NCBI GenBank assembly: GCA_002425305.1
Contig: DILZ01000051.1
Coordinates: 1 to 5,279, forward strand
Direction: 5' to 3'
DNA: 5,279 nt
Origin: Ruminococcaceae bacterium UBA5579
Lineage (GTDB): Bacteria > Bacillota > Clostridia > Oscillospirales > Ruminococcaceae
Shown: piece after piece, positions 1-5,279 of the stretch
Layout of the letters: every line of letters begins with the position of its first letter
Position numbering within the stretch: position 1 is the first letter of the stretch
Translations under genes and position numbers: made by a program
The notes under the pieces: model-generated
The model's database searches: none
What the model saw: the letters and a program-made list of their open reading frames with translations, nothing else
What the model was told of the DNA's origin: nothing

Positions 1-197
1 TCAACGATCCGAAAATTATCCTCGCCGACGAGCCGACGGGTTCTCTCGACAGCAAAACCGCCGCAGATATTATGAATGTTTTCAAAGAACTGAATGCCGA
101 GGGAAAGACCGTTGTTTTGGTCACGCACGATAAGGGCATTGCCGAGCAGTGCGGAAGGATAATCGAAATCGCGGACGGAGAAATCCGTTCCGCTTAA
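1..197 (+). CDS. ABC transporter ATPase, MacB/LolD-like, C-terminal fragment (5' end outside window)
   Basis: The frame is open from the window edge (first full codon at 3-5) to TAA at 195-197, leaving 64 residues. They show the second half of an ABC nucleotide-binding domain: Walker B and D-loop in IILADEPTGSLD (residues 6-17 of the fragment), then the H-loop histidine in VLVTHD and a typical ending around a DGEI motif. The ADEPTGSLD form is characteristic of the MacB/LolD/FtsE-like group, which usually energises FtsX-type permeases that extrude peptides or lipoproteins rather than pumping them through a channel. No such permease follows here, so a partner would have to lie upstream. Walker A and the signature motif are outside the window. 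The downstream genes have their own promoter, so this gene is probably not part of their operon. The family call is firm; the substrate is unknown. Confidence 0.9.
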   Translation, partial: NDPKIILADEPTGSLDSKTAADIMNVFKELNAEGKTVVLVTHDKGIAEQCGRIIEIADGEIRSA

Positions 198-270
198 CTT
201 CGGATCACCTGTCGCTCAAAATTTGTGATAACCGTCGTCTATGTAAAAGCTGTCGTTGATACAAAAAGAA

Positions 271-368
271 AAAGCCCGCTCCGGCACAGAAACGCCGAAA
301 AAGGCTTGAAATAATGGGCTTTCGCGGCTCTGCTGCTTTTTGCGGCGGAGCTTCGGAAGCCCTTTTTC
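271..368 (+). other. Structured intergenic element (nested and competing hairpins)
   Basis: This 246-base gene-free gap contains several complementary segments. AAAGCCC (271-277) pairs with GGGCTTT (316-322) and encloses a small CGGC/GCCG hairpin (282-285 with 294-297). A strong 10-bp stem, with two G-U pairs, forms between 327-336 and 342-351 around a five-T loop. A third pairing, 297-307 with 357-368 (one bulged C at 360), would enclose that stem. The first and third pairings interleave, so they cannot both form in a simple fold. This could be a two-state leader, a complex terminator or a dispersed palindromic repeat. I know of no Rfam family that I can assign to it. It lies upstream of the sigma promoter, so if transcribed it belongs to the preceding transcript. 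Confidence 0.45.
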
Positions 369-372
369 TGTT
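297..372 (+). terminator. Probable rho-independent terminator of the upstream ABC ATPase transcript
   Basis: The right arm AAGCC with a following CTTTTTC run (357-368) pairs with GAAAAAGGCTT at 297-307, enclosing the GC-rich stem at 327-351. A shorter local option is GCTT-CGG-AAGC (350-360), again followed by CC and five T. A GC-containing stem ending in a T-run between the stop codon at 197 and the promoter at 383 fits transcription termination. The long inner region and the bulge make it non-canonical, hence moderate confidence. Confidence 0.45.
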
Positions 373-382
373 TCTTCGATTG

Positions 383-410
383 TTGACATTTTCAACGCTC
401 GTGTTATAAT
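383..410 (+). promoter_or_regulatory. Housekeeping sigma-A-type promoter driving the sigma-factor operon
   Basis: TTGACA at 383-388 and TATAAT at 405-410 match both consensus hexamers exactly, with a 16-base spacer. TG at 402-403 adds an extended -10 element. Transcription should begin near 416-418, about 26 bases before the sigma start codon. The inverted repeat GTTGA-N5-TCAAC (382-396) overlaps the -35 box and could be an operator, although arms of 5 bp are also expected by chance. Such a consensus promoter suggests strong basal expression by the main sigma factor rather than strict autoregulation by the ECF sigma. Confidence 0.85.
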
Positions 411-443
411 TAAGTCGAATCGGCTCGAAGGGAAGTCTAAAGT

Positions 444-976
444 ATGTCAAAAAAAACGGACGACAAACTGATAAGCGAGCTGTTTACCGAATACAGACAA
501 ATGATGTTTAAGGTCGCATTCGGCGTTTTGCACAACAAATCGGATGCGGAGGACGCTGTTCAGGACTCTTTTTTATGGATAATCAACAATATTTCAAAAG
601 TTTCACAAATACCCCGTCACGAAAGGGGAGGCTATTTCGCTAGTATTACAGAGCACCGTGCCATTGATATATATATCGGAAACGAAACAGTCATCAAACG
701 GAGGATATTGAGGAGCACTACGAGCTAAACTCCGGGGAGCGCGTTGATGAAAACGCGCTCGTGAACGTGACGGTAGACGAGATCGAGGACGCTATGAATG
801 AGCTGTCGAACAGGGATTACCAAATGCTTTACCTGTATTTGTTTAAGGAGATGAGCCCTAAGGAGATCGGAGAGGCTATGGGAATTGCCAAAAACAGTAT
901 CCGAAAGTTAATTCAGCGTGCGCGGATAGGATTTGCAAAGGCTTTGCAAAGAAGGGGGATTACTTATGACATTTAA
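444..976 (+). pseudogene. ECF-type RNA polymerase sigma factor, frameshifted at an (AT)5 tract
   Basis: A sigma-70-family factor should direct core RNA polymerase to a small regulon, probably including this operon. ATG 444 follows AAGGGAAG (428-435). The first frame encodes region 2 (about residues 14-77, with the DAEDAVQDSF helix typical of ECF factors), then runs out of frame to a stop at 726-728. The second frame, legible from about 677, encodes a linker and region 4 (about 117-167, with the helix-turn-helix around PKEIGEAMGIAKNSIRKLIQ) and ends at TAA 974-976. Removing one AT from the (AT)5 run at 667-676 joins the frames as ...AIDIY-RKRNSHQTED... and gives 176 residues, a normal ECF length. 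As written, only region 2 plus a 17-residue out-of-frame tail would be made, which cannot bind the -35 element. The anti-sigma-like gene overlaps its 3' end. Whether this is mutation, phase variation or a sequencing error is unresolved. Confidence 0.88.
667..676 (+). repeat. (AT)5 dinucleotide tract at the sigma-factor frameshift
   Basis: Five AT units fall exactly where the reading frame of region 2 is lost. Four units would restore the frame across the gene. Short dinucleotide tracts can gain or lose a unit by slipped-strand mispairing, so this is a candidate on/off switch. Five units is short for a highly mutable tract. Confidence 0.75.
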
Positions 977-1634
977 AGAAAAGCTGGATAAGGCGTTTGA
1001 AGAAACCCATTACGAGCGCGAGGAGCAGCTGATGAAGGTCGAGAAAATGCATCGCTTTTCGCTCTCGTACAGGCTGTGGGAGCGCAAAATGCTGGGGGAT
1101 ATAAGAAAAGGACGCGTTTCAAAGCGTTGGACGTTGAAACGCGCAAGAGCCGTCATCGTGTCGGGGATCGTCGCGGCAGTGCTTATCGGCGGAACAGCGG
1201 CTGCGGTAATGAACAGGGGCAGATACGGTTTTGCTAACAATAGATACATTTCTAAGATACTCATCGGAGAGCGCCCCGACGACAAGCCCTTCATCAAAGA
1301 ATGCTACGGACTGCCCGAAGTAAACGGCTGGAGAATTACGGAGCGCCTCGTTTCGGATATGTCGGTAAAGCTGGTATACGATAGGGGCAAACAACGCGTG
1401 ATCTTTGAGCAACTAGTGATACACTCGGGGAATATGGGTATTATCAACACGCAAGACACGGAAATTGATATGTTGTCGATCTACGCGGAGAACGACGGCT
1501 TTGTTCTGGAGATCGACGAATTCCACACTACGATCTGTTGGCTATATGACGGTTATCTGTTAAGAATTGACGGCAATACAGACAAAAACGAGGTGCTGTA
1601 TTTGGTACATTCTACAAAAATTATTAATATGTAA
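966..1634 (+). CDS. Membrane-anchored anti-sigma-like protein with a probable DUF4367-type extracytoplasmic domain
   Basis: This gene encodes 222 residues. The start at ATG 966 is chosen because AAGGGGG (952-958) lies 7 bases upstream. It overlaps the sigma stop by 11 bases, which implies translational coupling. Residues 1-58 are charged and probably cytoplasmic. One hydrophobic segment spans about 61-81 (AVIVSGIVAAVLIGGTAAAV), and the rest would be outside. The C-terminal part (about 165-220), with WLYDGYLLRIDGNTDKNEV, resembles the DUF4367 pattern of a W..dgY.y.I.G..s..El ending seen in clostridial proteins encoded next to ECF sigma genes; this is recalled family knowledge, not a search result. 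No zinc anti-sigma motif (HxxxCxxC) is visible. The likely role is to hold the adjacent sigma factor at the membrane and release it on an envelope signal. The frame is intact although the sigma frame is broken. Confidence 0.78.
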   Translation: MTFKEKLDKAFEETHYEREEQLMKVEKMHRFSLSYRLWERKMLGDIRKGRVSKRWTLKRARAVIVSGIVAAVLIGGTAAAVMNRGRYGFANNRYISKILIGERPDDKPFIKECYGLPEVNGWRITERLVSDMSVKLVYDRGKQRVIFEQLVIHSGNMGIINTQDTEIDMLSIYAENDGFVLEIDEFHTTICWLYDGYLLRIDGNTDKNEVLYLVHSTKIINM

Positions 1635-1641
1635 AATAAGG

Positions 1642-1689
1642 TGTCACGAAGAGGGGGTCTAATTCGCTTATATTACAGAATACGGAAAA
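1642..1689 (+). pseudogene. Remnant of a second ECF sigma-factor gene (region 2 fragment)
   Basis: Bases 1643-1685 align without gaps to 616-658 of the sigma gene with 33 of 43 identities. Translated in the equivalent frame from 1642, this spacer reads CHEEGV, a stop (TAA 1660-1662), then FAYITEYGK. The sigma protein reads RHERGGYFASITEHRA there, so 8 of 16 positions match, including the F-A-x-I-T-E core. Similarity fades on both sides. No start, region 4 or intact frame survives. I read it as the wreck of a paralogous or duplicated sigma gene between the anti-sigma-like and lipoprotein genes. Ungapped similarity at both DNA and protein level makes chance unlikely, but the fragment is short. 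Confidence 0.6.
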
Positions 1690-1700
1690 GACGCTTTTCC
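1684..1700 (+). other. Perfect 7-bp hairpin in the anti-sigma/lipoprotein spacer
   Basis: GGAAAAG (1684-1690) and CTTTTCC (1694-1700) form a perfect stem with an ACG loop. No T-run follows on this strand, so it is not a standard terminator. It could stabilise or punctuate the mRNA between the regulatory genes and the lipoprotein gene. Confidence 0.4.
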
Positions 1701-1722
1701 CCAAATAGGGAGGGCGGACGTT

Positions 1723-1746
1723 ATGAGGCGGCACGCTTTATCTTAA
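1723..1746 (+). CDS. Possible 7-codon leader ORF (MRRHALS) before the lipoprotein gene
   Basis: A strong Shine-Dalgarno sequence, AGGGAGG at 1707-1713, sits 9 bases before ATG 1723, yet that frame stops after seven codons at TAA 1744-1746. The lipoprotein start is 15 bases further on with its own AAAGGA. It may be a translated leader, or the truncated start of a gene lost together with the neighbouring sigma remnant. No function can be assigned. Confidence 0.22.
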   Translation: MRRHALS

Positions 1747-1761
1747 CGAAAGGAAAACCAT

Positions 1762-2904
1762 ATGAGCAAAAAACTGAAAACCATCTCCGCAATTTGCCTG
1801 CTGACATTCTGTCTTACGGGCTGCTTCCCCACGGGAAAGCCGATAAACGAGCCGAGCGACCCCGCGCTGGCGGATAGCTCCGTGCAGGGCAATTCCGCGC
1901 AGGGCAGCTCCGCGCCGGAAGAGCCTGCCGAGCTTGAGGATTTTAAATTTACAATGGATACCGCGTATGAATATCCCGCAGAGGTGCCGATAATAAAGGC
2001 AAAGGTGCGCGTATTTAATGCCGCGGAAATGAAAGACAAGTTTCTTAGCGGAAAAAATATCGTTAACGAACGCTTTGACAATGATGGATACGGCTATTAT
2101 ATTGCGGATGATGGCAGTGCGTTGATCGTCCACAGAAACGATTTTAGATTCAATAAGGAGGAAGGTTCTGTTTTTTCCGCTTTGGGCGATATTTACGCGG
2201 GGCATATGATTTTGAGATACAAAGCTTTTCCGCACGTCGAAAGCGAGTTGGAAGATTTTCCGTGCTTAAAGGCGCGCGAAGCGGCGGACGATGCGATAAA
2301 GTGTCTTGATATCAAAAATTTGGACGAGCCGCGCATCTTTGCGTTTACGGCTGAGGATATCGGTGAAGAAGAAGGCAGAGTTTTAGGTGATAATCCTGAA
2401 AATAAAGGGGAAAGTTCGATAGAAATTCCCACCTTCACCAAAAATGATGAGTTTTATATAGTGTCCTACGCATCAACATACAAAAACGTTTCTTTTGCCC
2501 TAAAAGAAGAAAGACTTTTCGATTTGCAATGGGGCGGCTACCAACCGAAGGTTAACGTCGTTGTTTCAAGACGAGGGGTGGAAAGAATAAAATGTGAATA
2601 TCCCATTGACGAGATAGAGGAGATAGGAACAATGCCGATAAAATATTCTCCCGCAGCTGCGAAAACAGCCCTGCGCGATTTTTACGGCAAGATCTTAATG
2701 AACGATTATACTATCGAATATGACAAGTTAGGCCTCGTGTATTTCCCCTCAAAACTTGACAGCGACAACAGCGAGGAAGAGCTTACGCCTCTGTGGCAGG
2801 CAACGGGATATGTTTATTATAAGTCGAAGCCCGGCAAATATGGGATAAACGCGTATAAATTTGTAAACCCAGAAACGGGCTATGTGTTCATAGAAGGCTA
2901 CTAA
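1762..2904 (+). CDS. Predicted secreted lipoprotein of unknown function
   Basis: This gene encodes 380 residues, with AAAGGA (1749-1754) 7 bases before ATG 1762. The N-terminus is a lipoprotein signal peptide: MSKKLK, a hydrophobic core (about 7-17) and lipobox LTGC, so the mature protein should start at lipidated Cys21 on the outer face of the membrane. A low-complexity linker rich in S, G, Q, P and E follows (about 35-58), then a soluble domain of roughly 320 residues with no further membrane segment. I recognise no catalytic motif. The layout recalls large uncharacterised clostridial lipoproteins, possibly DUF6034-like, but that is only an impression. Placed between the anti-sigma-like gene and the transporter, and 11 bases before the first permease, it could be a sensor, a substrate-binding protein or a LanI-like protective lipoprotein. 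The frame has no lesion. Confidence 0.82.
   Translation: MSKKLKTISAICLLTFCLTGCFPTGKPINEPSDPALADSSVQGNSAQGSSAPEEPAELEDFKFTMDTAYEYPAEVPIIKAKVRVFNAAEMKDKFLSGKNIVNERFDNDGYGYYIADDGSALIVHRNDFRFNKEEGSVFSALGDIYAGHMILRYKAFPHVESELEDFPCLKAREAADDAIKCLDIKNLDEPRIFAFTAEDIGEEEGRVLGDNPENKGESSIEIPTFTKNDEFYIVSYASTYKNVSFALKEERLFDLQWGGYQPKVNVVVSRRGVERIKCEYPIDEIEEIGTMPIKYSPAAAKTALRDFYGKILMNDYTIEYDKLGLVYFPSKLDSDNSEEELTPLWQATGYVYYKSKPGKYGINAYKFVNPETGYVFIEGY
1879..1917 (+). repeat. Short 15-bp tandem repeat in the lipoprotein linker
   Basis: Two 15-base units (1879-1893 and 1894-1908) differ at three positions and are followed by a partial third (1909-1917). They encode SVQGN, SAQGS and SAP. The unit is a multiple of three, so changes in copy number would lengthen or shorten the flexible linker after the lipidated cysteine without breaking the frame. 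Confidence 0.5.
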
Positions 2905-2915
2905 GGCTGTGTGTT

Positions 2916-3692
2916 ATGGGTATATTTAAGGCGCATTTTATGAAGGTCATAAAAAGTCCGCTTTTCTATATAAGTATTATTTTGACGGCGGCGGTCATAG
3001 GAAGCGATCATTATGTTGCGGAGGGTAAGTTACACGGCCACGTTGTTGATGATGTGGTCGGAATGTTGGGATTCAGCAACACGCGCGGCTTGATAGCCGT
3101 TTGCGGAGCGCTGCCGTTTGCGGCAAATTTTGCCAAAGAGTGGACAAGCGACGTAACGACAAGCTGCGTAACGCGCTGCGGAGAGAAAAAATACATAGCT
3201 TCAAATGTTGTGATGTGTTATGTTTCCACTGTTCTCACCGTGTTTATAGGAATAATGCTGTACGCGTTTGTGCTTTCGTTCTTCCTTCCTGTTTTCGAAA
3301 TGGACAATAATTATATGGATTTTATCACGGCGTATTTCGTCGAATTGGGAGCGCCCTGGCTTCAGATAATGTACCGGGTGTTTATTTACTCCGTAAGCTG
3401 CGCGATGTACAGCGTAATGTGAATGACGCTGACGGCATTTTTCCCGAACAAATATGTCGGATTGTGCGGTCCGTTCGTGGCAAGCTATGTTATAGAGCGC
3501 TTTTCGTTCCAGATATCCGGCCGCTCGCCCTGGTTCAATCTGTTCTACGCGTCAATGGCACAGGCATACGAGTCGTGGGGCGTTTGGTTCAGGTTCTTTT
3601 ACTTCTTCGGGCTGATGACGGCGATAGCGGCGGTTTTCAGCGTGGTGTTCGGTATCGTTGTAAGAAGGAGGATACGAAATGAAATCGTTTAA
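2916..3692 (+). pseudogene. ABC-2-like permease subunit 1, interrupted by an in-frame TGA
   Basis: The product is a membrane subunit of the exporter powered by the ATPase at 4542. ATG 2916 follows TAAGG (2902-2906), which overlaps the lipoprotein stop; ATG 2940 is an alternative. The frame runs 168 codons to TGA 3420-3422 and continues in the same frame from ATG 3423 for 89 codons to TAA 3690-3692, a full-length product of about 258 residues. Hydrophobic segments lie near 14-30, 57-72, 94-124, 153-168 continuing past the stop to about 172, and 232-250, matching a multi-spanning ABC-2 or LanE/LanG-like subunit. The break falls inside a membrane segment just before a FFPNKY motif. A single G-to-A change in a TGG Trp codon would explain it, although the original residue is not known. 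The ATG-TGA-ATG arrangement might allow stop-restart, giving two half-permeases. Confidence 0.83.
3663..3671 (+). promoter_or_regulatory. Ribosome binding site fixing the start of permease 2
   Basis: AGAAGGAGG is nearly a perfect Shine-Dalgarno sequence and lies 7 bases before ATG 3679. It decides the start of the second permease, whose first open segment is only 37 codons. It lies within the end of permease 1, which implies coupled translation. Confidence 0.8.
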
Positions 3693-4540
3693 GTGCATCT
3701 GCTCTGTTTGCGCACAAAATCTGCGAAAATGGCAGACGGATTACCGCGTTTGGTGTATAGCGGTTTTGTTGTTGGTGTTGGTATCTATCTGAGCGGACGA
3801 TCTGCGTCATATAGCCGCGGAGCTTGGCACAAAAACGCCTATCTGGATATTTCCGTTCTTGTTTACACAGGGACACACAAAGGTCATCTATACGCTTCCG
3901 CTTATTTTGCTGTTCTGCAACGCGCCGTTTACGGACGCAAACCAGACGTTTGTTTTTATGCGCTCGGGCAGGATGAAATGGCTGTGCGGACAGATCTTGT
4001 ACATAGCCGCCGCAAGCGCCGTTTATTATTTGTTTTTGTTTGTGATCTCTGTTTTGCTTACCGTTTTCGGTGGAGAGATAAGCCCGGAATGGGGAAAAAC
4101 GCTTGACGCAATGTCGATCTTTGAGTTTCGTGAAAGCACAGTTCACGCCGTAGAAGTATCTATATGACATTGTGACGTTTTTCAAGCCCTTGCAGGCGGT
4201 GTGGTTCACATTTCTTATGTCGTGGCTCGGCGGAATGTTTATCGGGCTTACGATTTTCTTTCTGAACCTGATCAGCGAAACCCAATACCTCGGCTTGACT
4301 GTCTCCTCGGCGATCGTACTGCTCAGCAGCGCGGTGAAGCTCGATCATCTTTCGTGGGGAAAGCTGCTGTGGTTTTCGCCTATCTCGTGGATAACGCTCG
4401 ACAATATCGACGTTGGAGGACTTACGAAAAACCCGCCGTTCGCCTACTGCGCGGGCGTTTTGGGAGGGATCATAGTCATTCTGACGGCGGCGGTTTTGAT
4501 ATTCGGACGCAAGAAGAGCCTCGACGTGAAAGGAGAATGA
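3679..4540 (+). pseudogene. ABC-2-like permease subunit 2, broken by a nonsense codon and a frameshift
   Basis: This is the second membrane subunit, overlapping permease 1 by 14 bases. From ATG 3679 the frame stops at TGA 3790-3792 (codon 38), then stays readable in the same frame from ADDLRHIAAELG to another TGA at 4165-4167. Between 4151 and 4167 the coding frame moves by one base, and the last third is read from KYLYDIVTFFKP (4154 on) to TGA 4538-4540. Dropping one base there, for example T4151, joins the parts as ...STVHAEKYLYDIVTFF..., and the whole would be about 286 residues. Hydrophobic segments occur at the N-terminus (VWCIAVLLLVLVSI), near 4000-4070, 4200-4270, 4290-4335 and 4450-4510, as in ABC-2 permeases. 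GTG 4172 could start the last piece, but no Shine-Dalgarno is evident. As written, no functional subunit is expected. One A separates its stop from the ATPase start. Confidence 0.82.
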
Positions 4541-4541
4541 A

Positions 4542-5180
4542 ATGAACGCCATCTCTGTAAAAAATCTTACGAAAAAATTCAAGGACGCCGTCGTCCTCGA
4601 TAACGTGAGCATAGACTTTGAAGAGGGAAAGGTCCACGGTCTGATAGGGCGGAACGGCTCGGGAAAGACTATGCTGATGAAGTGCATCTGCGGCATCGTG
4701 CCGCCGACCTCCGGGGAAATTTACGTCAACGACCAAAGGATCGGAAAGGATACGGATATTCCGAAAAACGTCGGCATAATTATCGAAACGCCCGGGTTTA
4801 TCCCGAATTATTCCGCGTACAATAATCTGAAATTTCTCGCGGTTTTAAATAACAGGATCGGCAAGACCGAGATCAAGAACGCAATAAAAAAAGTCGGCTT
4901 AAATCCCGACGACAAGAAAAAGGTCGGGAAATTCTCGCTCGGTATGCGGCAGCGTTTAGGTCTTGCTCAGGCAATTATGGAAAACCCCGACTTGTTTATT
5001 CTCGACGAGCCTATGAACGGGCTTGACAAGGACGGCGTTAAGGATATGCGGCAATATCTCCTCGACCTCAAGGAGCAAGGCAAAACGATCTTGATCGCTT
5101 CGCACTCCGCCGAAGATATTGATGTGTTGTGTGGTACGGTTCATGAAATGGACAAGGGAAAAATCGAAAGAGTGCGATAG
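4542..5180 (+). CDS. ABC transporter ATP-binding protein, BcrA/LanF-like
   Basis: This cytoplasmic ATPase should power export by the two upstream permeases. It has 212 residues; AAAGGAG (4529-4535) lies 6 bases before ATG 4542, inside the end of permease 2. All core motifs are present: Walker A GRNGSGKT (36-43, with Met44 where a second Thr is usual), signature FSLGMRQRLGLAQA (131-144), Walker B LFILDEP (151-157), D-loop NGLD (159-162) and H-loop His188 in ASHS. In the usual Q-loop position it has Glu82 in IIIETPGF, the E-loop known from lantibiotic-immunity ATPases and common in BcrA-like proteins. Its length is near the short end of that group, with no C-terminal regulatory domain. A role in self-protection against a peptide antibiotic or in envelope-stress detoxification is inferred from family and context; the substrate is unknown. 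The frame is intact even though both partner permeases are broken. Confidence 0.93.
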   Translation: MNAISVKNLTKKFKDAVVLDNVSIDFEEGKVHGLIGRNGSGKTMLMKCICGIVPPTSGEIYVNDQRIGKDTDIPKNVGIIIETPGFIPNYSAYNNLKFLAVLNNRIGKTEIKNAIKKVGLNPDDKKKVGKFSLGMRQRLGLAQAIMENPDLFILDEPMNGLDKDGVKDMRQYLLDLKEQGKTILIASHSAEDIDVLCGTVHEMDKGKIERVR

Positions 5181-5279
5181 AAAGGCGAACCATCAATTAT
5201 ATTGACAGACCATACACTCCTTTGGAGCAGTTTAAAACATCTAGCTTTAAGCGGCAGTTTATTTACAAGTTTACTTTTG
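5181..5279 (+). other. Window end with no supportable gene
   Basis: Two forward frames stay open to the edge. The one containing IDRPYTPLEQFKTSSFKRQF (from 5195) looks protein-like, but its open stretch begins at 5147, within the end of the ATPase gene, and has no ATG, GTG or TTG. It could be the edge of a neighbouring gene fragment. A TTGACA at 5202-5207 has no -10 partner at normal spacing. No convincing terminator follows the ATPase stop. Confidence 0.4.

Noticed and set aside
205..450. Minus-strand 81-codon open frame over the intergenic gap
   Set aside because: It covers the hairpin element and the sigma promoter, has arginine-rich low-complexity content and no recognisable domain; it is better explained as a by-product of the palindromic sequence.
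621..631. Purine-rich GAAAGGGGAGG as an internal ribosome site in the sigma gene
   Set aside because: No ATG, GTG or TTG lies at suitable distance; it simply encodes part of the sigma protein.
1602..1630. Possible internal promoter TTGGTA-N17-TAATAT near the end of the anti-sigma-like gene
   Set aside because: Each hexamer matches only 4 of 6 consensus bases in AT-rich sequence, too weak to report as a feature.
1738..2235. Minus-strand open frame of 165 codons inside the lipoprotein gene
   Set aside because: It is antisense to a clear lipoprotein with signal peptide and ribosome site; the composition is that of a shadow frame.
3420..3792. UGA read as a sense codon (alternative genetic code) to explain both permease stops
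   Set aside because: Tryptophan is encoded by TGG throughout, intact long genes contain no internal TGA, permease 2 itself ends at a well-placed TGA one base before the ATPase start, and a recoded TGA cannot explain the two frameshifts.
5217..5227. CTCC-TTT-GGAG hairpin as terminator of the operon
   Set aside because: The stem is only 4 bp and no T-run follows.
5202..5236. Promoter from the TTGACA at 5202-5207
   Set aside because: No -10-like hexamer occurs 16-18 bases downstream; the nearest AT-rich stretch is about 23 bases away.

Overview
The window looks like a piece of a Firmicutes chromosome, probably a gut-type clostridium. That is inferred from strong purine-rich Shine-Dalgarno sites, a consensus housekeeping promoter, mixed base composition and gene families common in Clostridia; no marker gene fixes the taxon. 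Every recognisable gene lies on the + strand.

Layout. Positions 1-197 are the 3' end of a MacB/LolD-type ABC ATPase. Positions 198-443 hold no gene but contain an RNA-foldable element with a probable terminator (about 271-370) and then a near-perfect promoter (383-410). A single apparent transcription unit follows: an ECF-type sigma factor (444-976), a membrane-anchored anti-sigma-like protein that overlaps it (966-1634), a spacer carrying the eroded remnant of a second sigma gene (about 1642-1689), a predicted lipoprotein (1762-2904), two ABC-2-like membrane permeases (2916-3692 and 3679-4540) and their ATPase (4542-5180). The last 99 bases contain no gene I can support.

How the genes fit together. 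The order sigma, anti-sigma-like protein, lipoprotein, permease, permease, ATPase, with short or negative spacing between most members, suggests an envelope-signal-controlled exporter. The ATPase resembles the BcrA/LanF group (bacitracin and lantibiotic self-protection transporters), including a glutamate where most ABC ATPases have the Q-loop glutamine. The substrate cannot be read from the sequence.

The most notable point is damage. The sigma gene carries a 2-base frameshift in an (AT)5 tract. The first permease has an in-frame TGA followed at once by ATG. The second permease has an in-frame TGA and a separate one-base-type frameshift. The anti-sigma-like, lipoprotein and ATPase frames are intact. 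This is either a decaying cassette, a locus with at least one potentially phase-variable site, or partly read/assembly error; sequence alone cannot decide.
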